The notes below the pieces were generated by a model. The model saw only the letters and a program-made list of their open reading frames with translations. It searched no databases and was not told the origin of the DNA. This document shows positions 8,298-17,015 of a DNA stretch of 64,000 nt, one piece after another (position 1 is the stretch's first letter; each line of letters starts with the position of its first letter). Source of the DNA: an uncultured Mesonia sp. (GTDB taxonomy: Bacteria; Bacteroidota; Bacteroidia; Flavobacteriales; Flavobacteriaceae); the NCBI GenBank assembly GCA_947494545.1, contig CANLVH010000008.1, forward strand, positions 95,533 through 159,532, given 5' to 3'. A program made the position numbers and the translations under genes.

Positions 8298-9242
8298 TTA
8301 AGGTTTTTCTCCTCCTAATTTTTCCGCAAAGTAAGCAACCACTACCAATTGAAAAATGTGGTATAACATTATAGGTAAAAGATATATTCCTAACGCTGCG
8401 CCGTTTCCAAAGATGATTTTTGCCATTACAGAACCGTGCACTAAAGATTTTTTAGAACCGCTAATCTTAGCAGTAATTGTATCTTCCCGATTAAAGTTAA
8501 GCAAGCGCGCCAAGTATTTAGCACCAAAATAAACCGTAAAAAACAAAGTGGCTACCGCCAAAAGTAAAAGCGCAAAGTGCCTCCATTTTAGGCCGGAAAA
8601 AATATTGGCTTCAAACGACTTACTAAAACTTTGGTAAACAATTAAAGCGATTACGCTTTTATCAAAATAAGTTAGATAACTTCCGTAGCGGTTTAGAAGT
8701 TTTCGGAAAAATCGGTGCAATAAAAAACCCAATCCCAACGGAATTAAAATAGTATAAACCAAACTTAAAACTACATCAAGAAAGTTTAATCCTTCCGAAG
8801 CATCTAAAAACATACTTAGCCAAAGTGGCGTAATAATTACGCCAATCAACCCGGAAATACTCGCATTAAAAATGGCTGCCGGCACATTGCCGCGTGCAAT
8901 AGAAACCATTACTACAGACGAAGAAACGGTAGAAGGTAAAGCCGCTAAAAAGAAAAAAGCCAACCAATAGTCAAATCCCGACGTGTTATTAAAAATGGGA
9001 TAAACGCTTAAAACCAACAACGGGAAAAGTATAAACGTACAAGATTGCACCAAAATATGCAGTTTATAGTTTTTCATTCCTTTAGCCAAATCTGACGGCG
9101 ATAGTTTTAAGCCGTAGAAGAAAAATATTAGACCAATGCCAATAGTAATTATTGTTTCTAAAGGCAAAATTTGAGATAAACCCGGAAAAAAATAAGCTAC
9201 TAGAATGCTTAAAAATAGCGCTAAAATAAACGGATTACGCAT
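8298..9242 (-). CDS. Bile acid:sodium symporter family transporter (SBF-like)
   Basis: A 314 aa protein with nine to ten hydrophobic helices that matches the SBF-like branch of the BASS superfamily: N-terminal FILALFLSILVAYFFPG, then LIFFFYGLKLSPSDLAKGMKNYKLH, a central AALPSTVSSSVVMVSIARGN (the substrate/sodium-binding crossover region), and C-terminal SLVHGSVMAKIIFG. These secondary transporters move organic anions; the substrate cannot be assigned. It ends the minus-strand run started by the HI0933-like flavoprotein, one nucleotide away, so the two are probably co-translated. Confidence 0.8.
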   Translation of the reverse strand: MRNPFILALFLSILVAYFFPGLSQILPLETIITIGIGLIFFFYGLKLSPSDLAKGMKNYKLHILVQSCTFILFPLLVLSVYPIFNNTSGFDYWLAFFFLAALPSTVSSSVVMVSIARGNVPAAIFNASISGLIGVIITPLWLSMFLDASEGLNFLDVVLSLVYTILIPLGLGFLLHRFFRKLLNRYGSYLTYFDKSVIALIVYQSFSKSFEANIFSGLKWRHFALLLLAVATLFFTVYFGAKYLARLLNFNREDTITAKISGSKKSLVHGSVMAKIIFGNGAALGIYLLPIMLYHIFQLVVVAYFAEKLGGEKP

Positions 9243-9243
9243 T

Positions 9244-10464
9244 TTAGAATTCTTTTTTGGCGAGTGTTTCTGCAGCTATAAAAGCCCCGGTCCAAGCGTT
9301 TTGAAAATTAAAACCGCCGGTAATCGCATCTATATTTAAAATTTCGCCTGCAAAATATAAATTAGGGAATAATTTACTTTCAAATTTTTTAAAGTCGATT
9401 TCTTTTAAATCTACTCCGCCGGCACTTACAAATTCTTCTTTAAAGGTACTTTTACCATTAACTTCTAACCGAGTTTGGGTAAGTTTTTTACTTAAAGCCA
9501 GCATTTCTTGTTTATTTAAATCTGCCCAATTTTTAGACTTCTCAATTCCGCTAGTGGCTACTAAATATTGCCATAAACGTTTTGCCAAGTCAAATTGTGC
9601 TTTTGAATATAAATTTTGTTTGGCATATTCTTGTTTTAGGTTTTGCAATTCTTCCAAAACCTCTTTCTCATTAAGGTATTCCAACCAATTTATTTGGACG
9701 GTAAACGCGTAATTTTTTTCTTGCAAAATTCGTGCTCCCCAAGCCGAAAGTTTTAAAATTGCCGGGCCGCTAAGTCCCCAATGGGTTAGCAACAAAGCGC
9801 CATCGCTTTCTAAATTGGTGTCTTCTATCTTTACGTGCGCATTGGTAGAAATACCTGCCAGAGCCTTTAGTTCTTCGTCTTGCGTGTTAAAGGTAAAAAG
9901 TGATGCTACCGGATTTATAATTGTGTGACCGAGTTTGCGCAATAAATTCCATATTTTCCCATTGCTGCCGGTAGCCAACAGTAAAGCTTTTGCTGTAAAA
10001 GCGCTAGTTTTGGTAGTAACTTGCCAAAATTCTTCATCTTGCTGAAAATCAGTAACCGCTTCTTGACGTAAAACAGCTACGTTTAATTGCTGGGCGCGTT
10101 CTGTAAAACAGTCTATTATCGTTTGAGAAGAATCTGTAACGGGAAACATTCTGCCGTCTTCTTCGGTTTTTAAAGCAACGCCGCGTTTTTCAAACCAAGT
10201 TTGGGTGTCGCCTGTCATAAAGGTATGAAACGGACCTAATAATTCCTGCTCGCCACGTGGGTAATTGCGCACCAATTCTTGCGGAATATATTCTGCATGG
10301 GTAACATTACACCTTCCGCCACCGGAAACTTTTACTTTGTTGAGTAAATTTTTTCCACGCTCTAAAATTGCTATTTTAAGTTCGGGTCTTTTCTCTGCAA
10401 GGTTTATGGCTGCGAAAAAACCGGCCGCGCCAGCGCCAACTATTAAAACATCGTATTCTTCCAT
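9244..10464 (-). CDS. HI0933/YhiN-like FAD-dependent oxidoreductase
   Basis: A 406 aa flavoprotein of the HI0933 family (BaiN/YhiN-like). The Rossmann dinucleotide motif VLIVGAGAAGFFAAINLAE occupies about 6-24, followed by the family signature KVSGGGRCNVTH. The central LLTHWGLSGPAILKLSAWGAR and C-terminal LYFAGEILNIDAITGGFNFQNAWTGAFIAA segments are characteristic; the last closes the FAD site. Physiological substrates of most members are unknown. The ATG lies only 4 nt after a TACCTTTG box, so the message may be leaderless. Confidence 0.87.
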   Translation of the reverse strand: MEEYDVLIVGAGAAGFFAAINLAEKRPELKIAILERGKNLLNKVKVSGGGRCNVTHAEYIPQELVRNYPRGEQELLGPFHTFMTGDTQTWFEKRGVALKTEEDGRMFPVTDSSQTIIDCFTERAQQLNVAVLRQEAVTDFQQDEEFWQVTTKTSAFTAKALLLATGSNGKIWNLLRKLGHTIINPVASLFTFNTQDEELKALAGISTNAHVKIEDTNLESDGALLLTHWGLSGPAILKLSAWGARILQEKNYAFTVQINWLEYLNEKEVLEELQNLKQEYAKQNLYSKAQFDLAKRLWQYLVATSGIEKSKNWADLNKQEMLALSKKLTQTRLEVNGKSTFKEEFVSAGGVDLKEIDFKKFESKLFPNLYFAGEILNIDAITGGFNFQNAWTGAFIAAETLAKKEF

Positions 10465-10468
10465 TTTG

Positions 10469-10476
10469 CAAAGGTA
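10469..10476 (-). promoter_or_regulatory. -7 promoter box TACCTTTG abutting the HI0933-like gene start
   Basis: The minus strand reads TACCTTTG, then four nucleotides, then the ATG. Since Bacteroidota transcripts usually start 5-8 nt after the box, this implies a leaderless or nearly leaderless mRNA. Confidence 0.5.
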
Positions 10477-10515
10477 CGGCTTAAACCACGATTTTAAAGT
10501 CTCTGGCTAAAAAAG

Positions 10516-11346
10516 CTATTTTAAGATTAATAAAGGTAAGTTGGTTTTGTAGCGATGTCCTGCGTTTTTACTTCCATAAATAAAACGTTCTATAAACGAT
10601 TCTTTTTTGAGGAAAAGAGCGTGCAATTGCACATTAAATAATTGTGTAAAAGCTTGAACGGCTTGTGGTGTAGGAATTCCGTTAAGGTAATGCATTTTAT
10701 AGGATAAAAATTGTAGACTAGTATTCTCTAAAATGTTTTCTGTTTCTGCATTTTTATCTTCTTCAGATTCATTAATTTGTAAAACGTGAAGTTCAGGTTC
10801 AAATTTTTTAAGGATAAATCGTAGACTGTCCAATGGCTTAGAAGGCAAATCGTCTTCTTTATGTTCGCTAAACAAAACAGATTTAATGGGCTGGTAGTTG
10901 TAATTTTTGGGTACCACCAGCGCGCTTACCGTTACGTTATCTACAACGCGTAAAGTGCTACTGCCAAAAAGGCTTTCTTCTAAGTTGCTGGTGCCGGTAG
11001 CTCCCATAAACAGTAGTTCTACCTTTTCTTCCTCTATAATATCTTTTATCGCATTTTCAAAATTATCAAACTTTACGTGGGTTTGAAAAGAGTGGTTGCT
11101 GTCCGGAAATGTATTTTGTAAGTTGTTTATAAGCTCAATTTGCTTCTCTTTATTTTCTTTAAAAACAGTATCGTAAATGCTAGAGCTAGAAGTTGCAGAA
11201 AGTAGTCTTCCGGTAAGGTAATTGGTAGGTTCTTCTACCGTTAAGACGTGAAATGTGCAAGTTGTATCTTTTAACATTTCTACGGCATATTGCATCGCGT
11301 TAAAAGCATTTTTAGAAAAATCTGTGAGCAGTAAAATAGATTTCAT
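10516..11346 (-). CDS. Tandem universal stress protein (UspA family)
   Basis: A 276 aa protein with two Usp-like halves. The first half opens SILLLTDFSKNAFNAMQYAVEML and ends with the classical nucleotide-loop segment LLFMGATGTSNLEESLFGSSTLRVVDNVTVSALVVP, close to the G-x2-G-x9-G-S/T pattern of ATP-binding Usp proteins. The second half (about 145-276) is diverged and lacks a clear loop. Tandem Usp proteins are common in Flavobacteriia and bind ATP or other ligands under stress; the role is not known. Monocistronic by appearance. Confidence 0.85.
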   Translation of the reverse strand: MKSILLLTDFSKNAFNAMQYAVEMLKDTTCTFHVLTVEEPTNYLTGRLLSATSSSSIYDTVFKENKEKQIELINNLQNTFPDSNHSFQTHVKFDNFENAIKDIIEEEKVELLFMGATGTSNLEESLFGSSTLRVVDNVTVSALVVPKNYNYQPIKSVLFSEHKEDDLPSKPLDSLRFILKKFEPELHVLQINESEEDKNAETENILENTSLQFLSYKMHYLNGIPTPQAVQAFTQLFNVQLHALFLKKESFIERFIYGSKNAGHRYKTNLPLLILK

Positions 11347-11465
11347 AAGCCTGAGTTTTGCTTAAAAATAAACCTAATTTTTAGCAAACGCAAGAAGATT
11401 CTTTGTTGAATTAAAAGAAAATATACTTCTATAATAACATGAAAAAAACATAATTATTGGGTAAC

Positions 11466-11496
11466 AAAAAAAGCGGAATTTTAAATTCCGCTTTTA
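11466..11496 (-). terminator. Rho-independent terminator of the T9SS cargo gene
   Basis: AAAAGCGGAATTT pairs with AAATTCCGCTTTT across a short AT loop, and on the minus strand the stem runs into a T tract. It sits just past the stop of the gene ending at 11518. Confidence 0.75.
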
Positions 11497-11517
11497 GGTT
11501 GTAAAGTGATGCTTAAA

Positions 11518-12984
11518 TTATTCTGTAATCAATTTTTTAGTAACTTGTTGTTTTTGGTTACTGAATTTTATCAAATAAACCCCGGGTGCTAACTGAATAT
11601 CAAAACTGTTTTCCCCTTCATTTAGTTTGGTTTCTTGCACCAATTTCCCCTGTAGGGAAAATATTTTTGCTGTTTCAAATTTGGCAGGTGTTTTAAAATA
11701 AACCTGCTTATTAGCGGGGTTAGGGTAAATACTAAGTTCTGTTTTTGCCACCTGGTTTACGCCCATATTTTGACAACCTACCGGGTCATAAATAACTTCT
11801 CCAAGAGAAGCATCGTCTGCTTGATGAAAAACAACCGACTCGGCATCTGCAGAAGTGTTTTCAATTCCTTCTATCCAGCAATTGTTTTTTGCCATAATAG
11901 TATTGGGCGTATTGTTGTATAGCGCGTAAGTTTGTCCGCCATTTTCATTGTTAGCAAAAACATTTCCGCCGGGATTATCGGCGTTGTCTCCTAAGTTTAT
12001 AGAAGCTTCGCCAATTACCGTAATTCCCCATAGGTTTCCTCTAATTTCGTTACCGCTGGCAATAATATTTTGCGTATTGCTACTAGAATTTAACGAAATT
12101 CCGCTTCCGCCCAAATTAGGATTTCCTTGCGTGTTGTTGTCTTCAATAATATTGTTTCGGATGTATGCAAAAGCATTTCCGCCGGCAACAGTCATTCCGT
12201 AACGGTTATCTACCACGGTATTATCATCTATTATTGCTAAAATTTGACCGCCAATAAAATTAGAAACGCCAATTCCGCCAACTTGATCCATAGCTGGATC
12301 GCCAATAATAGTGTTTTGAACGATGCGTAAAGTATCTGCCCCGGTTGGACCCATATTTAATTGCGGACGGTTTTGGTTGCTCTGGCCATTAAATTCTAAA
12401 TAGTTGTTGATAATTTGCGCAGCAACTTGCTGATTGGCACCCGAGCCAACTGCCGGTAAATCGTTAGATAAAAATTCATTATTCTCTATAAGCGGCGAAC
12501 CGGCAGATAGCGAAATTACCGCTCCCGTAGAAACCCCGGAAACGTTGTTAGACAAAGTACTGTTGCTAATGCTAAAATTGGGCGTAATAGTTTTTAAGCC
12601 GCCACCGTAAGAAATATTGGCATTTTGAATGGTAATAGTAGAGGTGTCTTCAAACCGAAAACCATCGTACGGAGCGTTTGGATCTATTGCTGTTATAATA
12701 ATTTCGTCGCTTCCGGCATCTGCGGTAAAAGTGCCATTTACAGTAATACGCACGTCTGCAGCAATTTTTAAGGTTTCGCCGGTGGTGATGCTAAAACTGT
12801 CGTTTGCAGAAATAATCAAATCTTCTACAAGACTATATTCTGAACCGTCAAAAGAGATAGTTGATGGACTTTCGGTCACCAAATCGTCTAGATCAAAATC
12901 TACGCCGGTATTGGGCGTTGTATATTGCGCCATTGTTAAAAACGGCACTACAAATAATAGGAGTAAAGGGGTAATTTTTTTCAT
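11518..12984 (-). CDS. Secreted parallel beta-helix protein with type IX secretion sorting domain
   Basis: A cargo protein of the Bacteroidota type IX secretion system. Starting at MKKITPLLLLFVVPFLTMAQ gives a normal signal peptide cleaved after AQ; the frame stays open 21 codons further upstream, but that head is not signal-like. The middle (about 60-380) is rich in Asn, Gly, Ile and short repeats of the kind IENNEFLSN, AQIINNYLEF and AYIRNNIIEDN, typical of a right-handed parallel beta-helix. The last 75 residues (KTELSIYPNPANKQVYF through VYLIKFSNQKQQVTKKLITE) are a type A C-terminal sorting domain. Cell-surface or secreted; ligand unknown. Confidence 0.88.
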   Translation of the reverse strand: MKKITPLLLLFVVPFLTMAQYTTPNTGVDFDLDDLVTESPSTISFDGSEYSLVEDLIISANDSFSITTGETLKIAADVRITVNGTFTADAGSDEIIITAIDPNAPYDGFRFEDTSTITIQNANISYGGGLKTITPNFSISNSTLSNNVSGVSTGAVISLSAGSPLIENNEFLSNDLPAVGSGANQQVAAQIINNYLEFNGQSNQNRPQLNMGPTGADTLRIVQNTIIGDPAMDQVGGIGVSNFIGGQILAIIDDNTVVDNRYGMTVAGGNAFAYIRNNIIEDNNTQGNPNLGGSGISLNSSSNTQNIIASGNEIRGNLWGITVIGEASINLGDNADNPGGNVFANNENGGQTYALYNNTPNTIMAKNNCWIEGIENTSADAESVVFHQADDASLGEVIYDPVGCQNMGVNQVAKTELSIYPNPANKQVYFKTPAKFETAKIFSLQGKLVQETKLNEGENSFDIQLAPGVYLIKFSNQKQQVTKKLITE

Positions 12985-13146
12985 TGGTTTGTGTTTTTGT
13001 TTTACGGAAACTAAATTACAAAAAAATATTTGGTAAGCGCGTTGCATTAAATAGATGTTCGCTTCCGCGGAAATGACTAAGGTTTAAAACTGTTGAAAAG
13101 TTGATTTTAGCTTTAATCTAAATTTGATATGAACGTCGGAAGTGTT

Positions 13147-13318
13147 TATCATCTTTTTCTTAAGTATAGCTAAGCTTTTCCGTGAAAAATTTTTGAAGTC
13201 TTGGAGAAAATTTAGGAAAAGCTTAGCAGTTTTTCGCCTAAAGCGAAAAAATACCTAAGAAAAAGCGTCTTTTCTTTTTGTTCATTTTCTTTGGACGAGC
13301 AAAGAAAATGAACAAAAC
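13147..13318. repeat. Structured intergenic repeat, copy B
   Basis: Within the gene-free stretch 12985-13385. Same architecture as copy A at 4973-5230: outer helix CTTTTTCTTA 13153-13162 with TAAGAAAAAG 13256-13265, a GTAT/ATAC step, arm one GCTAAGCTTTTCC 13169-13181 with 13215-13227, inner helix AAATTTT 13187-13193 with 13207-13213 around the loop gaagtcttgg, and arm two TTTTTCGC 13230-13237 with GCGAAAAA 13243-13250. A 14-bp perfect hairpin (13280-13293 with 13300-13313, loop gacgag) follows and extends by four more T-A pairs. Stem bases differ from copy A but pairing is kept. Confidence 0.65.
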
Positions 13319-13385
13319 TTTTTAAAATTTAGGATTTTGACGACTTTTAATTATTTTTCTAAAAAAGCTTTAATCACAACAAGTC

Positions 13386-13967
13386 TTAAGTTTTCTTGAC
13401 AAACTTGGTAAGAATCACGATTTGTTGTCCGTTTACTTTTCCTTCAATTTGTTCTTCGTTATCGTGCACCAAAGAAATGCGTCTAACGGCCGTGCCGCGT
13501 TTTGCAACCATACTAGAACCTTTTACCGGCAAATCTTTTATTAAAACCACATTGTCTCCGGCTTCTAATTTTACGCCATTGCTATCGCGATGTTCTAAAG
13601 TATTTGTATTTTCTTCTGCTTCTTCCAAGCCAGCTTTTGCCCATTCTTTGGTTTCGTCTTCCATATATAACATATCCAACAAATCTTGTGGCCAGCCTTC
13701 TGCTTTTAATTTGTGCAACATTCTGTACGCAACTACTTGCACGGCCGGAACGCTGCTCCACATGCTGTCGTTAAGACAACGCCAGTGATTGGGTTGTATT
13801 TCTTCTTGCTCTGTTAATTGATTGTAGCAAGTGGCACAAGTTAAAATGGTATTTTCTGCTTTTTGTCCATCGTTTGGGGTAACCTCGTATTCTTGTAAAT
13901 TATCTCTACTGCCGCAAAGCTCGCATTGTGAGTTGGCGCGTTGCATTAGTTCTTGAAGTAAGCTCAT
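13386..13967 (-). CDS. PhnA/YjdM-family zinc-ribbon protein
   Basis: A 193 aa protein of the PhnA/YjdM family. The N-terminal zinc ribbon has two Cys pairs (CELCG near residue 15 and CATCY near 44). The C-terminal PhnA domain is clear: VKLEAGDNVVLIKDLPVKGSSMVAKRGTAVRRISLV and the NGQQIVILTKFVKK end. The middle portion (about 60-120) is a longer insert than in the E. coli protein. Despite its historical name, the family is not required for phosphonate breakdown and its role is uncertain. Preceded by a TACTTTTG box. Confidence 0.85.
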   Translation of the reverse strand: MSLLQELMQRANSQCELCGSRDNLQEYEVTPNDGQKAENTILTCATCYNQLTEQEEIQPNHWRCLNDSMWSSVPAVQVVAYRMLHKLKAEGWPQDLLDMLYMEDETKEWAKAGLEEAEENTNTLEHRDSNGVKLEAGDNVVLIKDLPVKGSSMVAKRGTAVRRISLVHDNEEQIEGKVNGQQIVILTKFVKKT

Positions 13968-13989
13968 AAATTGTTGTTTTTAGAAGTCG

Positions 13990-13997
13990 CAAAAGTA
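13990..13997 (-). promoter_or_regulatory. -7 promoter box TACTTTTG for the PhnA-like gene
   Basis: The minus strand matches TAnnTTTG 22 nt upstream of the ATG at 13967. Confidence 0.45.
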
Positions 13998-14018
13998 CAC
14001 TTTTAAACCAATTTAATT

Positions 14019-15017
14019 CTAATTACCGCCTATGCGTTGCCATAAATCTTGTAAAAGTGCTTTTCCGTCACGCGGATTTTTCTCTTTTTCGGTAACTTTA
14101 ATCGTACCGTTTTCTAAAAGTTCAATTTTATAACTAAAAACAAAATTCTCTGCTTTTGGGTCTAAGCGCATTAATCCAAAACGCAAATCGTTAAAATAAA
14201 GTTCGCCGTTTTCTTCGGTTATCGTGTACCAACCTTTGGACATTTTTATTAGCTGTTTAATTTTGTCCGCGGTTTTTAAAGTACCGAGTTTTTTGTGATT
14301 TTTCGGATAGGCCGTAAATTGAATTGGTTTAGAATCAAAAAAAGAATAATGTCCAATTAAATATTCTGTTGGCGTATCTACATTTGCCGTCCATAAAATG
14401 GTATTAAAAGGAGTTGGCTTAGTTTCCAGCGAAGAATAGTTAATATTTTGCGCTTGTAGGTTTTTTTCAAATTGCTGAAAAGCGATTCCTTTTAAAATTA
14501 ATCCTAAAATCAAATAAATAGAGCTGATAAGTAAACCCAATTGGTTGTAACGTTTTCTTTTAGGGTTAGTACGTTTTTGCCGCATAGCCAAAATAAGAAA
14601 AACTAAAAACGGAAGTGTGTAAAACGGATCTATTACAAAAATACTTTTAAACGCCAACCGAATATCTAACGGCCAAAACAACTGCGTGCCCCAAGTGGTA
14701 AATGAATCTAAAAGCGGATGTGTAAACAAGCCCCAGAAAAACAACCACGACCAAGATTTCCAAGAAGCCGCACGTTCCCAACGCGATACCAGCCAACCAA
14801 ATAACGGCGCAAAAATTATTGCAAAAAGAATGGAATGGGTAAATCCGCGATGAATTTGCAAGGCAGTTACCGTATCCGTAAAATTAGAAGCCAATATATC
14901 TAAATCCGGAATAGTGCCGGCAACCGCGCCATATAGCATTGCTTTGTTGCCTACTTTTCTTCCTAAAACCGCCTCGCCAACGGCAGCGCCCAAAACAATT
15001 TGCGTTAATGAATCCAT
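14019..15017 (-). CDS. YdjM-like membrane-bound metal-dependent hydrolase family protein
   Basis: A 332 aa membrane protein of the YdjM/DUF457 group. The opening MDSLTQIVLGAAVGEAVLGR is nearly diagnostic, followed by GAVAGTIPDLDIL and RGFTHSILFAIIF, where the Asp and His residues form the proposed metal site; a further LFTHPLLDSFTTWGTQLFWP motif adds the second His/Asp pair. Four or five helices lie in residues 1-185, then a soluble domain. Family members are linked to membrane or lipid functions, but activity is unproven. It lies between the PhnA-like and MutS-like genes, spaced too far to prove an operon. Confidence 0.8.
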   Translation of the reverse strand: MDSLTQIVLGAAVGEAVLGRKVGNKAMLYGAVAGTIPDLDILASNFTDTVTALQIHRGFTHSILFAIIFAPLFGWLVSRWERAASWKSWSWLFFWGLFTHPLLDSFTTWGTQLFWPLDIRLAFKSIFVIDPFYTLPFLVFLILAMRQKRTNPKRKRYNQLGLLISSIYLILGLILKGIAFQQFEKNLQAQNINYSSLETKPTPFNTILWTANVDTPTEYLIGHYSFFDSKPIQFTAYPKNHKKLGTLKTADKIKQLIKMSKGWYTITEENGELYFNDLRFGLMRLDPKAENFVFSYKIELLENGTIKVTEKEKNPRDGKALLQDLWQRIGGN

Positions 15018-15077
15018 TTTTTTATAAATTTCCTTTACGGAATTTTTAAAGTCATTTTCAATTCTGAAAAACTAAGT

Positions 15078-16850
15078 TTAATCTACAATTTCCATCTTTT
15101 TCAGTAAAAAAGAGGCATTCATATTTTTGCAAATGCCTTTTTTTAAAGTATAATCAAAATGCAATTCGTCCTGAATTATTTCAGCATCAAAATAGTAATT
15201 TTTTACTTGCGGTAACTCTTCGGCAACTTCACATAAACTCAAATCGTGGGTGGCAATTATTCCCGTAGATTCTGAACGCACCAGTTTTTCTATAAATTTT
15301 CGGGAGCCAATGGCTTTATCTGTGCTGTTGGTCCCTTTTAAAATTTCGTCTAAAATGATAAAATAAGTTTCGTTTTTTAACCGCTCTACTATAAATTTCA
15401 GTCTGCTCAATTCTGCATAAAAATACGAAGCTTCATCTGCCAAACTATCTACGGTGCGCATACTGGTAATTAATTGAATAGGCGAGTAGGAGCAAGTTTT
15501 TGCATAAACCGGTAAACCAACGTTTGTCATAACAATTTGCAACGAAACCGTACGTAAAAAAGTGCTTTTTCCGGCCATATTGGCGCCGGTTACAATAAAA
15601 AATTCGTGCTGGTCTATTTTAAAATCGTTGGTAACGGCTTCTTGCGGATTTAATAACGGGTGCGCAGCGTCTGTAGCTTTTAATACGGTGTTAGATTGTT
15701 CAATAGTTGGAAAAACGTACTGCGGATGATTGTAAGCAAAATTCCCTAAACTGTTGTAAGCATCGAAGAAATCTATGGTTTCAAACCAATTTTCTACGCG
15801 CTGTGAATGTTGCGTTAACCATTGTTCTAAATGATAGGCCTGTTTTAAATCCCATAACATCAAGCCGGTCATAAGTTGACCGAAAATCAAAACATTGCGC
15901 CGTTCTAGTGCATCAATTCTTTTGGAAAATTCTTGAAGCAAAGTCGAAGCTTTTTTGCTTTCGGTTTGGATGCTTTCTTTCTTTTGTTGTAATAATTCTG
16001 CTTCAAAATTGGTGTTTTCCAGCAATTCTAATAACAAATAATATTGCTGAAAGGTGTTTTGTACTTCGCTTACATAAGTAGAAAGTTGCCCTATTTTTTT
16101 AAGGTAACGACTCACGATAAGCCAGCCGAGAAGAAACCATCCGCCAAGAAACCAACCGGAAATAAAATCGAAACTAAAAGCGAGGATTATTAGTGCCGAA
16201 GCTATACTAAAAACCGTTGGTAACCACCGAAAAATTTTAGGAACAAAAACCTTATAATCTTTTAACCAATTTATAATAACGCTGTTGCGGATTTTTGTTT
16301 TTACCATTCCAGCGACAGCGGTAAAATTTTGTCTAAAATCTATTAATTCTGCCAGGTTTTTAACTGCTTCCTGTTTTTTCGGAATGTCTTTTATAGCATT
16401 ATCGGTTAAATAATCTGCTAATTGTTGTTTTCCGGATTTTAAAGCTGTGCGGTTGAGGTATTGAAAAAAAGAGCGTTTGCCAAATAAATCGATGTCTTGA
16501 CTAAAAGCGTGTTGCGGATTTTTAAATTCTTCGCCATCAGGCAGCGAAGACAAATCACGTTGTAAAACTTGCAATTCAGTTTGGTTAATGCCGATTAATT
16601 GTTGCAGCTTTTCTTTTTTGTATTGTAAATTGGCGTGTCTGGAAATTAAACTTAAAAACAAACCTATACCAAGTACGAGCACGCCCATAACATAAGGCGT
16701 ATTGCCAAATACTATATAAACACCAAAAGCGGTAAGTGAAAAAATAAGTAAACGCAGCATACTGGAAGCAAACAACTTTTTTTTGAGTTGTTTTAAATCT
16801 TCTTTAAAATCTTGCAAACGTTTGGTGTAAACTGATTGTGGTGTGGGCAT
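15078..16850 (-). CDS. Membrane-associated MutS-like ATPase
   Basis: A 590 aa protein with a C-terminal MutS ATPase domain but no mismatch-recognition domain. Two pairs of hydrophobic helices occur near residues 28-67 and 208-243, unusual for a DNA repair protein. The Walker A motif is TGANMAGKSTFLR (about residue 420), followed by SMRTVDSLADEASYFYAELSRLK, the Walker B FIILDEILKGTN and the switch HDLSLCEV. The central coiled-coil lever region is also recognisable. Similar membrane-anchored MutS-related proteins are widespread in Bacteroidota; function not established. Its promoter has both -33 and -7 elements. Confidence 0.8.
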   Translation of the reverse strand: MPTPQSVYTKRLQDFKEDLKQLKKKLFASSMLRLLIFSLTAFGVYIVFGNTPYVMGVLVLGIGLFLSLISRHANLQYKKEKLQQLIGINQTELQVLQRDLSSLPDGEEFKNPQHAFSQDIDLFGKRSFFQYLNRTALKSGKQQLADYLTDNAIKDIPKKQEAVKNLAELIDFRQNFTAVAGMVKTKIRNSVIINWLKDYKVFVPKIFRWLPTVFSIASALIILAFSFDFISGWFLGGWFLLGWLIVSRYLKKIGQLSTYVSEVQNTFQQYYLLLELLENTNFEAELLQQKKESIQTESKKASTLLQEFSKRIDALERRNVLIFGQLMTGLMLWDLKQAYHLEQWLTQHSQRVENWFETIDFFDAYNSLGNFAYNHPQYVFPTIEQSNTVLKATDAAHPLLNPQEAVTNDFKIDQHEFFIVTGANMAGKSTFLRTVSLQIVMTNVGLPVYAKTCSYSPIQLITSMRTVDSLADEASYFYAELSRLKFIVERLKNETYFIILDEILKGTNSTDKAIGSRKFIEKLVRSESTGIIATHDLSLCEVAEELPQVKNYYFDAEIIQDELHFDYTLKKGICKNMNASFLLKKMEIVD

Positions 16851-16872
16851 TCTATGCGAATTTTTTCGGCAT

Positions 16873-16901
16873 CAAAAATAGGGAAAGTAAGCTAATTACA
16901 A
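16873..16901 (-). promoter_or_regulatory. Promoter of the MutS-like gene (-33 TTG and -7 TATTTTTG)
   Basis: On the minus strand TTG (16901-16899) is followed after 18 nt by TATTTTTG (16880-16873), the spacing expected for a Bacteroidota housekeeping promoter. The ATG is 22 nt further on. Confidence 0.55.
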
Positions 16902-17015
16902 GCTTTATTTAGCAATTAAAGAACGAATTATAAGACCATTAATGGAAGGTTTATCTAGAAAATAAACTATTCTCTATTAAAGTTATTGAGCAGGTATCGA
17001 TATTCCGGTATAAAC

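Noticed and set aside
12629..13036. 135-codon frame opposite the T9SS cargo gene
   Set aside because: Shadow of the real gene, whose signal peptide and sorting domain are clear.
13396..13788. 130-codon plus frame opposite the PhnA-like gene
   Set aside because: Shadow frame; the minus-strand gene has zinc-ribbon and PhnA motifs.
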